Source: an uncultured Ruminococcus sp. (GTDB lineage: Bacteria > Bacillota > Clostridia > Oscillospirales > Acutalibacteraceae). Taken from it: a stretch of 64,000 bases of DNA. Position 1 is the first letter of the stretch. Every line of letters starts with the position of its first letter. The position numbers were made by a program, and so were the translations under genes. The stretch covers positions 26,007-90,006 of the forward strand of contig CADAYK010000006.1 of assembly GCA_902792105.1 (NCBI GenBank), written 5' to 3'. The notes beneath the pieces are model-generated. The model was not told the DNA's origin. It searched no databases and saw only the letters and a list, made by a program, of their open reading frames with translations. Positions 35,480-45,074 of the stretch are shown piece by piece.

Positions 35480-35501
35480 TTGTTCACTCCCAAATGAGCA
35501 T

Positions 35502-36269
35502 TTACTCATAGTTAACTTGATTAAGGTACAATCCGCAGGCAGGAGCGGTCGGTCCGGCAAACTGCCTGTCCTCTTTTTCTATGATCGACGGTATTCCGTC
35601 CGGGGGGATCTTACCTTGCTGAATTCTCAGCAGCGTTCCCACCATAATTCTTACCATATTATATAAAAATCCGTCAGCCTCAACCCTCATGACAACCATA
35701 TCGCCGTCGCGCGTAACCGAAAAAGCTTTTACATTCCGGGTAAAATCACCCTTTTCGCGGGTGTCACGGGTACAGAAGGATGTAAAATCGTGCCGTCCCA
35801 CATAAGCCTGCGCCGCCTTGTTAAGCAGGTTTTCGTCAATATTGTAACGGTAATGCAGGGCATATCCGTCAAGAAAAGGATTACGGACTTCACTGTTCCA
35901 GATCTTATAAATATATTCCTTGCTCTTACAGCTGTAGCGCGCGTGAAAGTCCGGCGGCACCTCGATGCAGTCAAGTACGGCAACCGAAAGCGGAAGCCAG
36001 CGGTTAAGCGCAGCTTTAAGCCGCTGCGGCGGGATTTTATGTGTTGTTTTCAGACTGACGCAATACATATTGGCGTGTACTCCGCTGTCGGTGCGGCTGC
36101 AGCCCTTTATATCAAAGCCGCTGCCGATAATTTTGGAAAGCGCGTTTTGAAACGCCTCCTGAACGGTGTAGGCGTTTTGCTGGATCTGCCAGCCGTGAAA
36201 CGCCTTTCCGTCATAGGCTATAGTCAGCAAAAGATTTCTCAGACCACAGCCGGAATCATTATATTGCAT
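35502..36269 (-). CDS. truA: tRNA pseudouridine synthase A
   Basis: A 255-residue enzyme that isomerises uridines 38-40 in the tRNA anticodon stem. LLTIAYDGKAFHGWQIQ, the catalytic CSRTDSGVHANMYCVS (Asp in RTDSGVHA) and VRIMVGTLLRIQQGKI are diagnostic. The start is placed at the ATG at 36269, seven bases after AGGAG; this overlaps the end of ecfT by about 30 bases, indicating translational coupling. The position after ecfT matches the usual Firmicute order. Confidence 0.95.
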   Translation of the reverse strand: MQYNDSGCGLRNLLLTIAYDGKAFHGWQIQQNAYTVQEAFQNALSKIIGSGFDIKGCSRTDSGVHANMYCVSLKTTHKIPPQRLKAALNRWLPLSVAVLDCIEVPPDFHARYSCKSKEYIYKIWNSEVRNPFLDGYALHYRYNIDENLLNKAAQAYVGRHDFTSFCTRDTREKGDFTRNVKAFSVTRDGDMVVMRVEADGFLYNMVRIMVGTLLRIQQGKIPPDGIPSIIEKEDRQFAGPTAPACGLYLNQVNYE

Positions 36270-37051
36270 ACAATTACTCCTGCAATTACAAGCGCTGTCG
36301 CGATAAACGAAACAGTGTCCCGAGCGCCCATATGAATTGATTTCATCCTTGTTCTTCCGGCTCCTCCGCGGTAACAGCGGCACTCCATAGCCATAGCTAT
36401 GTCATAAGCACGTCTGAACGCGGACACAAACAGCGGAATAAGTATAGGCACAAGCGCCTTTACACGTTTGATTATATTGCCCGAGTCCGTGTTCGCGCCT
36501 CTTGCCTTCTGAGCCGACATTATTTTGTCGGTTTCCTCAAGCAGTGTGGGAATAAACCGCAGAGCGAGCGACATCATCATCGCGACCTCGTGAACCGGAA
36601 AATGAATTGCCTTTAGCGGCTTCATCAGCCGTTCGATCGCGTCGGTAAGCTCTGTGGGCGAGGTTGTGAAGGTAAGACAGGAGCTTGCGATTATCAGGCA
36701 GGTGATCCTGACTGAAACAAACACGGCGCGGTTGATTCCGTCCCACGTGATCTTTAAGATCCACCACTGCCAAAGAGGTTCACCCGCTCCGTAAAAAAGG
36801 TTGAGAACCGAGGTGAAAATAACTATGAATATTATTACCTTTAAGCTTTTAAGATAAAACTTAAACGGAATTTTGGTAAGAATCAAAACAAAAGCGATAA
36901 ACGCGGTTGTTATTGCAAGTGAAGCATAGTTAAAGGCACAAAAAATGATGACTATATAGGCGATGAACATAAGTATTTTTCCGCGCGGGTCAAGCTTGTG
37001 AATAATGCTGTTGCCCGGAAAATACTGTCCGAAAGAAACGTCCCTGACCAT
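36239..37051 (-). CDS. ecfT: ECF transporter T component
   Basis: A 270-residue transmembrane subunit that couples the two ATPases to exchangeable S components for vitamin and micronutrient uptake. It contains the coupling-helix type motifs ARGANTDSGN and KIMSAQKARG in a polytopic membrane protein. It overlaps ecfA2 by one base and truA by about 30. No S component lies in the window, so the substrate is set elsewhere (group II ECF system, inferred). Confidence 0.95.
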   Translation of the reverse strand: MVRDVSFGQYFPGNSIIHKLDPRGKILMFIAYIVIIFCAFNYASLAITTAFIAFVLILTKIPFKFYLKSLKVIIFIVIFTSVLNLFYGAGEPLWQWWILKITWDGINRAVFVSVRITCLIIASSCLTFTTSPTELTDAIERLMKPLKAIHFPVHEVAMMMSLALRFIPTLLEETDKIMSAQKARGANTDSGNIIKRVKALVPILIPLFVSAFRRAYDIAMAMECRCYRGGAGRTRMKSIHMGARDTVSFIATALVIAGVIVCNIMIPAVV

Positions 37052-37914
37052 TAAGCTCCCTCCTTCTTCAGCATGGGAGTAAGCACCGACAAAGCCTCGT
37101 CAACAGTCAGCACGCCGTCGGGCACATCAAAGCCCTTTTGCTTTAGATCCTGCATTATATTTGTGATCTGCGGAACCTGCAAGCCTATTTTTGACAGCAT
37201 ATCGCCGCGGGCGAAAACACTTTTTGTTTCCTCAAAGGCAACAAGCTCCGATTTATTCATCACTATGATTTTATCCGCCACGCGCGCAATGTCCTCCATT
37301 GTGTGCGACACCAAAATAACCGTGTTGCCGCGCATTTTGTGATAATTTACGATTTGCGACAGCAAAATTTCGCGTCCCATCGGGTCAAGCCCGGCTGTGG
37401 GCTCGTCGAGCACCAGCACATCGGGATCCATTGCGATAACTCCCGCAATTGCCGCCCGGCGCTTTTCGCCTCCGGACAAATCGAAGGGTGACTTTTCAAG
37501 GTGGCTTTCCTTAACACCGGCAAACTCGGCAGCCTTGCGCACCGCCTTGTCGAGCTCGTCGCCCGTAAGCCCCTTGTTTACAGCTCCGAACGCGATGTCC
37601 CTGTAAACGGTTTCTTCAAAAAGCTGGTATTCCGGATATTGGAAAACCATTCCCACACGGAAGCGTACATTTCTTATTTTCTTGGGCTCCTCCCAAATGT
37701 TCCTTCCGTCGAGCAGCACCTGTCCGTCGGTTGGTCTGATAAGCCCGTTCAGCATTTGTACAAGTGTGGATTTTCCCGAACCCGTGTGACCTATAATACC
37801 GATAAACTCACCCTTGTTTATCTTTAAATTTACATTGTTGACCGCGCGCTTTTCAAACGGCGTATCCTTGCCGTAGGTAAAGCCGAGGTTTTTAAGCTCA
37901 AGAATACAACTCAT
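37051..37914 (-). CDS. ecfA2: ECF transporter ATPase A2
   Basis: A 287-residue ABC ATPase. Walker A is [12 protein letters not shown], the Q-loop is [18 protein letters not shown], the signature is [14 protein letters not shown], and Walker B is [14 protein letters not shown]. It powers the ECF transporter as one half of the A1/A2 heterodimer. The start overlaps the end of ecfA1 by 4 bases, so translation is coupled. Confidence 0.96.
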   Translation of the reverse strand: MSCILELKNLGFTYGKDTPFEKRAVNNVNLKINKGEFIGIIGHTGSGKSTLVQMLNGLIRPTDGQVLLDGRNIWEEPKKIRNVRFRVGMVFQYPEYQLFEETVYRDIAFGAVNKGLTGDELDKAVRKAAEFAGVKESHLEKSPFDLSGGEKRRAAIAGVIAMDPDVLVLDEPTAGLDPMGREILLSQIVNYHKMRGNTVILVSHTMEDIARVADKIIVMNKSELVAFEETKSVFARGDMLSKIGLQVPQITNIMQDLKQKGFDVPDGVLTVDEALSVLTPMLKKEGA

Positions 37915-38756
37915 TTCATTGCCTCCTCAAGCATTTTTACGCAGTCCTCTCTTGTAAGCGGAATGCGGTCTATCTTTACGCCGCAGCCTCTGAGCCTGTG
38001 CGCGAGCTCCGCTGCCTGCGGCACGTCAAGTCTGTGCTTTTTAAGCAGCTCAACCTGCGAAAACACCTCGCCGGGAGTTCCCTCGGTAAGCACCTTTGCG
38101 CTGTCCATTACAACAACTCTGTCGGCAAGCACTGCCTCGTCCATGTAATGGGTTATAAGCACAATGGTTATCCCCTTTTCCTTGTTGAGCTTTAACAGCG
38201 TTGACATAACTTCGCTTCTGCCGCTCGGATCGAGCATAGCCGTGGGTTCGTCAAGCACAATGCACTTGGGCCGGATCGCGAGAATTCCCGCAATGGCAAC
38301 CCTTTGCTTTTGACCTCCCGAAAGCTTATCGGGCGCGTGCATGCGGTATTCATACATATCCACCGCCTTTAACGCGCTGTCAACACGCTGTCTTATTTCC
38401 GCGGGATCCACTCCGAGGTTTTCGGGGCCGAAGGCTACATCCTCCTCAACAATGCTTGCGACAAGCTGGTTGTCGGGGTTTTGCAGCACAAGTCCAACCT
38501 TTTCGCGGATGTCCCAGGTTTTTTCTTCGTCAGCCGTGTCATCTCCGTCAACATACACTTTGCCGCTGTCCGGCAATAGCATTGCGTTGAGATGCTTGGC
38601 AAGTGTGGATTTTCCGCAGCCGTTGTGACCGATCACAGCCAAAAACTCTCCCTCGCTGATTTCGAGCGAAACATCGTCTACCGCGTTTATATGCGGTTGG
38701 GGGTCGGTTTCTTCGGCATACGAAAAACACAGATTTTTAATTGAAATAAAAGCCAT
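37911..38756 (-). CDS. ecfA1: ECF transporter ATPase A1
   Basis: A 281-residue ABC ATPase. Walker A is [13 protein letters not shown], the signature is [15 protein letters not shown], and Walker B is [14 protein letters not shown], with a late ECF-specific C-terminal extension. Together with EcfA2 and EcfT it forms the energising module. It begins immediately after the methyltransferase stop on the same strand. Confidence 0.96.
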   Translation of the reverse strand: MAFISIKNLCFSYAEETDPQPHINAVDDVSLEISEGEFLAVIGHNGCGKSTLAKHLNAMLLPDSGKVYVDGDDTADEEKTWDIREKVGLVLQNPDNQLVASIVEEDVAFGPENLGVDPAEIRQRVDSALKAVDMYEYRMHAPDKLSGGQKQRVAIAGILAIRPKCIVLDEPTAMLDPSGRSEVMSTLLKLNKEKGITIVLITHYMDEAVLADRVVVMDSAKVLTEGTPGEVFSQVELLKKHRLDVPQAAELAHRLRGCGVKIDRIPLTREDCVKMLEEAMK

Positions 38757-39623
38757 TTATGATTTCTCCCAGATCGCGGTTGTGCCGCAGGGCAATATAA
38801 GTCCCGTGTCGGTCACCCTGAGTCCTATTTCATCGCTTGATACCATGCCGCCGAAGTCCTTTTTCAGCAGCACGCTCAAAAGATACTCCATTACCGCCGG
38901 CGAAAGTCCGGTGGTGTAAGAGTTAAGTATAAAAAATACCGGGTCGTCGCTTAAAGCCTGCCTGCACAGCGTCACAAGCGAAAACAGCTGTTCCTCAAGC
39001 TTCCAGACCTCGCCGCCGGGACCGCGTCCGTAAGAAGGCGGATCCATAATTATTCCGTCGTAACGGTTGCCGCGGCGGATCTCACGCTGAACAAACTTTA
39101 CGCAGTCGTCAACCAGCCACCGCACCGGCAAATCGGCAATTCCGCTTGAACGGGCGTTTTCCTTTGCCCACTGAACCATACCCTTGGATGCGTCAACATG
39201 ACACACCATGGCGCCTGCCTTCATACAAGCAAGCGTAGCGCAGCCTGTGTAGCCGAAAAGGTTCAAAATTTTAAGCGGACGGTTTTCCCCTTTGATTTTG
39301 TCGGCGGCAAAATCCCAGTTTACCGCCTGCTCGGGAAAAACTCCCGTGTGCTTAAAGCCCATGGGCTTGATATTCAGGGTCAAATCGCGGTATTTTACTG
39401 TCCAGCGGTCGGGAATTTTCCTGTAAGTCTCCCAGTGACCGCCTCCCTTGTTTGAGCGGTGATAGCGCGCGTGCGCCTGCCGCCACAAGGGATTATTCTT
39501 TCCTGTTGACCAGATTATCTGAGGGTCGGGACGGATAAGGATAATATCGCCCCAGCGTTCAAGCCGCTCGCCGTCAGAGGTGTCGATCAACTCGTAATCC
39601 TTCCAATATTCCGTTAAACGCAT
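38757..39623 (-). CDS. Class I SAM-dependent methyltransferase (RlmI-like)
   Basis: A 288-residue methyltransferase. The SAM-binding motif is LKILNLFGYTGCATLACMKA, followed by the acidic VDASKGMVQWAKENA and the NPPY-like MDPPSYGRGPGGEVWKLE. This arrangement is that of RlmI/RlmL-type 23S rRNA cytosine methyltransferases, so rRNA is the likely target (inferred). The start at 39623 has AAAGGA upstream. It sits directly in front of ecfA1. Confidence 0.9.
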   Translation of the reverse strand: MRLTEYWKDYELIDTSDGERLERWGDIILIRPDPQIIWSTGKNNPLWRQAHARYHRSNKGGGHWETYRKIPDRWTVKYRDLTLNIKPMGFKHTGVFPEQAVNWDFAADKIKGENRPLKILNLFGYTGCATLACMKAGAMVCHVDASKGMVQWAKENARSSGIADLPVRWLVDDCVKFVQREIRRGNRYDGIIMDPPSYGRGPGGEVWKLEEQLFSLVTLCRQALSDDPVFFILNSYTTGLSPAVMEYLLSVLLKKDFGGMVSSDEIGLRVTDTGLILPCGTTAIWEKS

Positions 39624-39639
39624 TTTTATTCCTTTACCA

Positions 39640-40434
39640 TTAGTTTTTTTTCTTCGATTCTTTAATTGCTGCATCCATTACTTCTTTAGCATTATAATAA
39701 CGATCTGAACGATCGTACATAGATTTTTTAATAATGTAATATTTGTCGTCTTTTATTTTACCATCTATATATATCATTCCATCCGGTTCAAAAACAACCG
39801 TTCCAACTTTATTAAGAAAATTATAATCTGCTCCAGAAAAACCAAGATGATCTCCTTTTTTTTCGTATTTCACAAGAATATAATCACACTCATATTCATA
39901 ATTTAAGCCTTTATATAATTCATATTCTATCTTCTTTTCTGAAACCTCAAGATCTACATAAATATCCTCACCTGTGTTGGGTGAAGTATAAGCTAATCTA
40001 TTAACAAATAATCCACATTTTTTTGCCAGAGATTCCAATTCATCTATTGTTTTGTCTTCTGTGCAGTGCAAATAATATGCTTGGAGTGTAGAGTATCCTC
40101 TTGGAATATCAATAGGCTTTTTCTCAGTTTTTTTCTTTTTGATTTCTTTAGTTGATGACTCTGTTTTTGAAACTGAGTCTCTTTTAGAGCTTGGTTGGAC
40201 TGTCGTAGAAACAGTCTCGTTCATCTTTAAAGTTTGTTCTTGTGTAGATTGTTCTTGTGTAGTTTGTTCTTGTGTAGTTTGTTCTTTGCTATCTTGTGTA
40301 CTTTCAAAAAAATCTTCATTATAATTATATTCTGAAATTTTGCTCGTGTGTTTTGAATTAGCAGTACAACTGGAAAATAATACTATTGAAAGAAGCATTA
40401 TTAATAGATTCATAATGATATGCTTTATTTTCAT
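39640..40434 (-). CDS. AT-rich lipoprotein with TTQEQ repeats
   Basis: A 264-residue predicted lipoprotein: signal MKIKHIIMNLLIMLLSIVLF with lipobox SSC (Cys23). A low-complexity segment follows with tandem five-residue repeats (TTQEQ, TTQEQ, STQEQ), encoded by near-identical 15-bp DNA repeats near 40240-40290, then a Lys-rich stretch (KEIKKKKTEKK) and a C-terminal domain of about 150 residues with a Tyr-rich segment. I do not recognise the family. The sequence is visibly more AT-rich than its neighbours and interrupts the ruvB-methyltransferase spacing, suggesting later acquisition. Confidence 0.75.
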   Translation of the reverse strand: MKIKHIIMNLLIMLLSIVLFSSCTANSKHTSKISEYNYNEDFFESTQDSKEQTTQEQTTQEQSTQEQTLKMNETVSTTVQPSSKRDSVSKTESSTKEIKKKKTEKKPIDIPRGYSTLQAYYLHCTEDKTIDELESLAKKCGLFVNRLAYTSPNTGEDIYVDLEVSEKKIEYELYKGLNYEYECDYILVKYEKKGDHLGFSGADYNFLNKVGTVVFEPDGMIYIDGKIKDDKYYIIKKSMYDRSDRYYNAKEVMDAAIKESKKKN

Positions 40435-40487
40435 AAAAAGCTCCCAATTTAAACTAATAATATAATTAGTTCCCCTATGATTTTCTC

Positions 40488-41567
40488 TTAGTTGCCGAAT
40501 AAATTCGGCTGAGTCGCGGAACCGATCACCGTGCCCTTGGGAAAGTCGTAGCCCAGATGCCTGCAACCCTCGGCGGTTATACACCTTCCGCGCGGTGTTC
40601 GGCTTAAAAAGCCGATTTGAAGCAGATACGGCTCGTAAACGTCCTCAATTGTGACCGCTTCCTCGCCGATCGCCGCGGCAAGGGTTTCAAGCCCAACCGG
40701 ACCGCCGTTGTAATATTTTATAATAGCTTCAAGCATACGCCTGTCGTTTTGGTCGAGTCCGAGCTCGTCGATTTCAAGCCTGTCAAGCGCGGTGCGCGCG
40801 GTTTCACAGGTTATTACACCGTCGCTCATAACCTGAGCGAAGTCGCGCACTCGTTTTAGCATACGGTTTGCGATTCGCGGTGTTCCGCGGGAACGCGAGG
40901 CGATTTCCAGAGCGCCGTCGTTATCTATCTCGATTCCGAGGATCCCGGCGCTTCGCGTTACGATTTGCCCGAGCTCCTCGGGAGTGTAAAGCTCAAGGCG
41001 CAAAACAACGCCGAAGCGGTCGCGCAAAGGCGCCGTGAGCTGTCCTGCCCTTGTGGTGGCTCCCACAAGCGTAAAATGCGGAAGCGGCAGGTGGTAAGAA
41101 GCCGCCATTTGCCCCTTGCCCGTGATTATATCGATCGCGAAGTCCTCCATTGAAGGGTACAAAACCTCTTCAACGGCACGGCTCATGCGGTGTATTTCAT
41201 CTATAAACAGCACGTCGCCCTCGTTCAGGTTCGTCAAAAGCGCCGCAAGGTCGCCGGGCTTTTCAATTGCGGGACCGGATGTAATGCGGCATGAAACGCC
41301 GAGCTCGTTGGCGATAATGCCGGCGAGTGTGGTTTTGCCGAGTCCGGGAGGTCCGTAAAGCAAAACATGATCAAGGGTTTCATTCCTGATTTTTGCCGCT
41401 TCGATAAACACCCTGAGATTTTCCTTCGCCTTTTCCTGCCCGATATATTCATCAAGGTTTTTCGGGCGAAGCGGATTATCACCCTCGGCGGCGTCCGCGG
41501 GAATTTCGGAGGTGTCCGTTATTCGGTTTTCAAAGTCAAATTCATCCGAAAATTGCATATTACTCAT
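40488..41567 (-). CDS. ruvB: Holliday junction branch migration helicase RuvB
   Basis: A 359-residue AAA+ motor of recombinational repair. [20 protein letters not shown], Walker [17 protein letters not shown], Walker [12 protein letters not shown] and the sensor [19 protein letters not shown] are all present, with a C-terminal winged helix ending [10 protein letters not shown]. It works with RuvA and RuvC, whose genes are just upstream. Confidence 0.97.
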   Translation of the reverse strand: MSNMQFSDEFDFENRITDTSEIPADAAEGDNPLRPKNLDEYIGQEKAKENLRVFIEAAKIRNETLDHVLLYGPPGLGKTTLAGIIANELGVSCRITSGPAIEKPGDLAALLTNLNEGDVLFIDEIHRMSRAVEEVLYPSMEDFAIDIITGKGQMAASYHLPLPHFTLVGATTRAGQLTAPLRDRFGVVLRLELYTPEELGQIVTRSAGILGIEIDNDGALEIASRSRGTPRIANRMLKRVRDFAQVMSDGVITCETARTALDRLEIDELGLDQNDRRMLEAIIKYYNGGPVGLETLAAAIGEEAVTIEDVYEPYLLQIGFLSRTPRGRCITAEGCRHLGYDFPKGTVIGSATQPNLFGN

Positions 41568-41578
41568 ATTATTTTCCC

Positions 41579-42181
41579 TTATTTACGTCCCATTTGACGC
41601 AAAGTCATAGCTATTAACTGTTCAACCGGCAAACTGCTGTCAAATTGAGACAGCACAGGCGTTACCTCGGAAGGCTCGTAGCCGAGAACACCCAAAGCCT
41701 CGATAGCCTTGGGAACATTGCCCGAAGCCACAGCCGCTGCCGAGCCTGTTACGGCTTCCATGCTGTCGGAACCGCTCATAGCCTTTGCAAGCTTGTCCTT
41801 GAGCTCAAGTATGATTCGCTGGGCTGTTTTTTTGCCCACACCCTGAGCGCGGGTTATCGTTTTAACATCATTTGAAGCTATCGCCATAGCAACCTGCTCG
41901 GGGCTTAATTCCGACAAAATCGCGAGCCCTGCCTTGGGACCTACACCGCTTACGCCGATCAACGTTTTAAAGGTTTCAAGCTCGGTGGTTGTGGCAAAGC
42001 CGAACAGCTCCATAGCGTCCTCGCGGACATTAAGATAGGTGTACAGCATAACCTCGGTGTTGGGTTTGATCTGTTTAAGCGTATTTATTGTGGTTTGGCA
42101 GTTGTAGCCTACTCCGCCGCATTCAACCACAGCGGTGGAGGGCGTTGTATGAATCAACTTTCCTCTTACTGAGTAAAACAT
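41579..42181 (-). CDS. ruvA: Holliday junction-binding protein RuvA
   Basis: A 200-residue junction-binding subunit: N-terminal OB fold ([20 protein letters not shown]), HhH motifs ([19 protein letters not shown] and [20 protein letters not shown]) and the C-terminal RuvB-binding domain. It lies 11 bp upstream of ruvB in a ruvC-ruvA-ruvB order. Confidence 0.97.
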   Translation of the reverse strand: MFYSVRGKLIHTTPSTAVVECGGVGYNCQTTINTLKQIKPNTEVMLYTYLNVREDAMELFGFATTTELETFKTLIGVSGVGPKAGLAILSELSPEQVAMAIASNDVKTITRAQGVGKKTAQRIILELKDKLAKAMSGSDSMEAVTGSAAAVASGNVPKAIEALGVLGYEPSEVTPVLSQFDSSLPVEQLIAMTLRQMGRK

Positions 42182-42211
42182 TCTGTCTCCCTTAAATTTA
42201 TACTGTTTTAT

Positions 42212-42727
42212 CTATTGATAATGCGTTCCGCTTTGGTATATTCTTCTCCTAAGCTCCGAGCCTGCCGCCTGAGCGTGGCAGATAGCGATCGCAAGAGCGT
42301 CGGCGGTATCGTCGGGCTTGGGAACCTCGCTCAGCTTCAAAAGCCTGCGCGTCATTTCCATAACCTGAGGTTTTTTTGCCTTGCCGTAGCCCGTTACGGC
42401 TGTTTTTACCTGAAGCGGAGTATATTCAAAAATAGGAATTTTCAGCTGCTGCGCCGCAAGCAAGGTCACTCCTCTTGCCTGCGCGACCTTAATGGCGGTC
42501 TTTTGGTTGGTTTGAAAATACAGCCGCTCAATAGCGAGCGCGTCGGGACGGCAGCGCTTTAATATTGCGTAAAGCTCGTTGTAAATATATTCAAGCCGCT
42601 GATTAAAATCCTCATGCGCCCGGGTTTCTACAGAGCCGAAGCCTAAAGCCTTATAGGTGTTTGACTGAAAGCTTACAGCCCCCCAACCCACGATAGCGTA
42701 GCCGGGGTCGATTCCAAAGACTACCAA
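42212..42727 (-). CDS. ruvC: Crossover junction endodeoxyribonuclease RuvC
   Basis: A 171-residue resolvase that cuts Holliday junctions. FGIDPGYAIVGWG holds the first catalytic Asp, and AIERLYFQTNQKTAIKVAQA and the late DDTADALAIAICHA hold the others. The start is a TTG at 42727 eight bases after GGAGG; the family's normal length (about 165-170) supports this over the frame's upstream extension to 42802. Confidence 0.95.
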   Translation of the reverse strand: MVVFGIDPGYAIVGWGAVSFQSNTYKALGFGSVETRAHEDFNQRLEYIYNELYAILKRCRPDALAIERLYFQTNQKTAIKVAQARGVTLLAAQQLKIPIFEYTPLQVKTAVTGYGKAKKPQVMEMTRRLLKLSEVPKPDDTADALAIAICHAQAAGSELRRRIYQSGTHYQ

Positions 42728-42819
42728 AAAAATACCTCCGTACTTGAAAAGGGTATAAAACCGCATAATGATACATTCTATATGATTATAGCACAAATGC
42801 AAGCGTTACGCAACATTTT

Positions 42820-43173
42820 TTAACTCTTTTTCAAAGTGATTGTCTTACCTTCATAGCTAAGGTCAAGAAAATTGCCGCGCGGCGTGTATTCAAAGCCGTA
42901 ATTTTGGTATATTTCCGGCATAAATATCACAAGCTCGCTTTCGCCGGCAAGATATTTTCCCGAGATTTTAACAGCTTCGTCTCCGCTTTGTATTTTCAGA
43001 CAAGCATATTCTCCGCTGAAATCAAGAGAAACGGTCGCTCCCGATTCAAGCGAGGCTTGCCAAGAATGATCGGTAAGCTCATGCGCACATCCGTCCGGTG
43101 CAGTTTCACATCCGCTTAACAGCAAAACAGCGGCAAGCAAAAAACTCAATAGTAAAATGACAAATTTTTTCAA
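42820..43173 (-). CDS. Small META/DUF-type lipoprotein
   Basis: A 117-residue lipoprotein. KKFVILLLSFLLAAVLLLSG then Cys is a lipobox. The mature part is mostly beta (WQASLESGATVSLDFSGEYA, YLAGESELVIFMPEIYQNYG, YEGKTITLKKS), a small lipocalin-like or META-type domain; family not certain. The start is taken as the TTG at 43173 after AGGA; a GTG at 43191 is the alternative. It lies upstream of ruvC on the same strand. Confidence 0.7.
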   Translation of the reverse strand: MKKFVILLLSFLLAAVLLLSGCETAPDGCAHELTDHSWQASLESGATVSLDFSGEYACLKIQSGDEAVKISGKYLAGESELVIFMPEIYQNYGFEYTPRGNFLDLSYEGKTITLKKS

Positions 43174-43269
43174 AATAATCAGTCCTGTCACGTTATTATA
43201 TATTTCGGTAAAACTTATTCCCGAAATATTAATTGTATGACATAAAGTTTTACAATTTTGTTAATATTC

Positions 43270-43298
43270 TTGAAAAGCAAAAAGAGTTTTGATATATT
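43270..43298 (+). promoter_or_regulatory. Promoter of the DUF2804 gene
   Basis: TTGAAA (43270-43275), 17-bp spacer, TATATT (43293-43298). Confidence 0.65.
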
Positions 43299-43330
43299 AT
43301 TTTTGATTGGAGTTTTTTGGAGTGATACTT

Positions 43331-44332
43331 TTGCAGCGTGAAATTACAAAACCCTGTTATGTTTTTGAGAGCTCAGGCGAGGTTATGCAGGCAGGCTGGG
43401 CACGGCGCCCAATGTTTGCCTATAACAAAAGCAGAAGCAAATCGCAGAACCACTGTGAACGCGACTGCTATTTTATTAACAACGGCGAGGTTTCAATGTA
43501 CCTTTCGGTTGAAAACTACGGTTTTGAATTCGCGGTAAAAATCGCGATCGCCGACCTGAAGCGCGGCGGAGTTATTCATGACTGTATAGTAAAAAAATTC
43601 AATCTGAAAAAAATCGCGCTTCCCGACGCGCCCCACAAGGGCGAGCTGCTTTACACAGACAAAATGATTCAGCTTCAAATCACCCACAGTGTGGACAGCA
43701 GAATTATTAAATGCGATTTTATCGACTTCGGCGCAATCAAAAACCTTTATGTAAACATCAGACTTACTCAGCAAAAGGGCGACAGTCTTAACGTGTTGGC
43801 GCCGTTTGAACGCAACAGAAAATACTTTTACATGAAGCGCTTTATTCCGAGGTTCCGCGCGGAAGGTGTTATTCGTGTAGGCGGATTTGAATATTCTTTA
43901 AAAGAAAATAGTGCCTTTACCTACTTTGACAGCGCCCGTTTTTACAAGCCGCGCAAGCATAATTACCAAAGGCTTTGCTGCGACACGGTTATCGGCGGAA
44001 AAAGGGTGACGCTGAACCTTGCCAGCCGTGTCGGCGACAACCGTTACGGAAACGAAAACTGCCTGTTTATTGAGCGGAGCATAATCAAGCTGCCGCAAAT
44101 AATAGTAAAAGGCAATACTCAAAGAGAAGGCAGACCGTTTTATTTTTCGGGCGACGACGAAAAAATCGACATCACCTTTAAGCCCTTTACCCTGAGCGGA
44201 AAACCAATGAACGCGGTCATGGACAAAACCGAGGTGATCTTCGGCAGGCTGTTCGGTTACATTGACCTTCCCGACGGTCAAAGGCTTACGCTTGACAACG
44301 CGCAGGCGCACCTTGTTTTCTCGGAGTTTTAA
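43331..44332 (+). CDS. DUF2804 family protein
   Basis: A 333-residue protein of the DUF2804 family, recognised by QREITKPCYVFESSG at the start, GWARRPMFAYNKSR, CDFIDFGAIKN-type mid-region and ASRVGDNRYGNENCLFIE followed by lipid/carotenoid-hydratase-like (CrtC) fold strands. No enzymatic activity has been firmly assigned. The start is put at the TTG at 43331 behind GGAGTGATACTT. A repeat B element begins at its stop codon. Confidence 0.85.
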   Translation: MQREITKPCYVFESSGEVMQAGWARRPMFAYNKSRSKSQNHCERDCYFINNGEVSMYLSVENYGFEFAVKIAIADLKRGGVIHDCIVKKFNLKKIALPDAPHKGELLYTDKMIQLQITHSVDSRIIKCDFIDFGAIKNLYVNIRLTQQKGDSLNVLAPFERNRKYFYMKRFIPRFRAEGVIRVGGFEYSLKENSAFTYFDSARFYKPRKHNYQRLCCDTVIGGKRVTLNLASRVGDNRYGNENCLFIERSIIKLPQIIVKGNTQREGRPFYFSGDDEKIDITFKPFTLSGKPMNAVMDKTEVIFGRLFGYIDLPDGQRLTLDNAQAHLVFSEF

Positions 44333-44496
44333 AGGCAACACCGCACAATTCAAAGCGCACGGCTTGCTTGAATATTATTCCGTCAGCTTGCCCAAAAAAT
44401 CTCGGCAAGGCGACAGCCTTACCTCGATATATTTGTACAATCTGACGAAAAATCTTGCTTCGCAATCCGCACACCTGAATTATGCGGTATTGCCTT
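44332..44496. repeat. Repeat B, full copy (165 bp, MITE-like)
   Basis: A non-coding element with imperfect terminal inverted repeats: AAGGCAACACCGCACAATTC at the left and its partner GAATTATGCGGTATTGCCTT at the right; the inverted similarity extends inward (GCTTGC ... GCAAGC; TCCGTCAG ... CTGACGA). Its right half recurs at 22812-22910 in inverted orientation. The first A overlaps the stop codon of the DUF2804 gene. Confidence 0.8.
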
Positions 44497-44513
44497 AAAT
44501 TTCGCAAATAATC

Positions 44514-44542
44514 TTGCGCAGCGTACAAGTCCGTGATATAAT
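44514..44542 (+). promoter_or_regulatory. Promoter of the Rrf2 regulator
   Basis: TTGCGC (44514-44519), 17-bp spacer, perfect TATAAT (44537-44542), followed by an AT-rich ATATACTATACTTACTGA that could hold an operator for autoregulation. Confidence 0.7.
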
Positions 44543-44575
44543 ATATACTATACTTACTGATTTGGTGGAGATTAA

Positions 44576-45013
44576 ATGAAAATATCGACTAAGGGACGTT
44601 ACGCTTTAAGAATGCTGCTCGATTTGGCGGAGCACAAAAACGACGGCTACATAGCCTTAAAGGACGTTGCCGCAAGGCAAAACATCTCAAAAAAATATCT
44701 TGAACAAATAATACCGGTTCTCAACAAATCCAATATTCTACGCTCTAACCGCGGCTATCAGGGAGGCTACAAGCTTACAAAAAGCCCCGACAAATACACT
44801 GTCGGAGATATTCTGCGGCTTACCGAGGGAAGCCTTGCGCCGGTTGCCTGTCTTGACCATTCTCCGAATGAGTGCGAAAGAAGCGAAGGCTGCATTACTC
44901 TGCCGATCTGGAAAGGTCTTTACAAGGTGATAACCGATTATCTTGACAGCATCACTCTTCAGGATATATTAGATAATCAAAAGGAGCTTTACGCAAACGA
45001 TTACGTAATTTAA
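44576..45013 (+). CDS. Rrf2 family transcriptional regulator (IscR-like)
   Basis: A 145-residue winged-helix regulator: MKISTKGRYALRMLLDLAEH, the recognition region VAARQNISKKYLEQIIPVLN and NRGYQGGYKLTKSP. Cys92, Cys100 and Cys106 (ACLDHSPNEC then SEGC) are at the spacing used by IscR-like proteins to hold an iron-sulfur cluster, so redox or Fe-S sensing is likely. Unlike typical iscR, it is not beside a cysteine desulfurase, so targets are unknown. GGTGG precedes the ATG. Confidence 0.9.
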   Translation: MKISTKGRYALRMLLDLAEHKNDGYIALKDVAARQNISKKYLEQIIPVLNKSNILRSNRGYQGGYKLTKSPDKYTVGDILRLTEGSLAPVACLDHSPNECERSEGCITLPIWKGLYKVITDYLDSITLQDILDNQKELYANDYVI

Positions 45014-45029
45014 TTTTAACAGGAAATAA

Positions 45030-45074
45030 GGGCATGGCTCAAACCAAAGGTTTTTGAGCTATGCCCTGTTTTTA
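45030..45074. terminator. Terminator between Rrf2 and the membrane gene
   Basis: GGGCATGGCTCAAA pairs with TTTGAGCTATGCCC (one G-T pair), followed by TGTTTTTATC on plus; probably serves both convergent genes. Confidence 0.8.

Noticed and set aside
40240-40290. CRISPR-like repeat array
   Set aside because: The repeats are in-frame coding repeats without spacers inside a lipoprotein gene.
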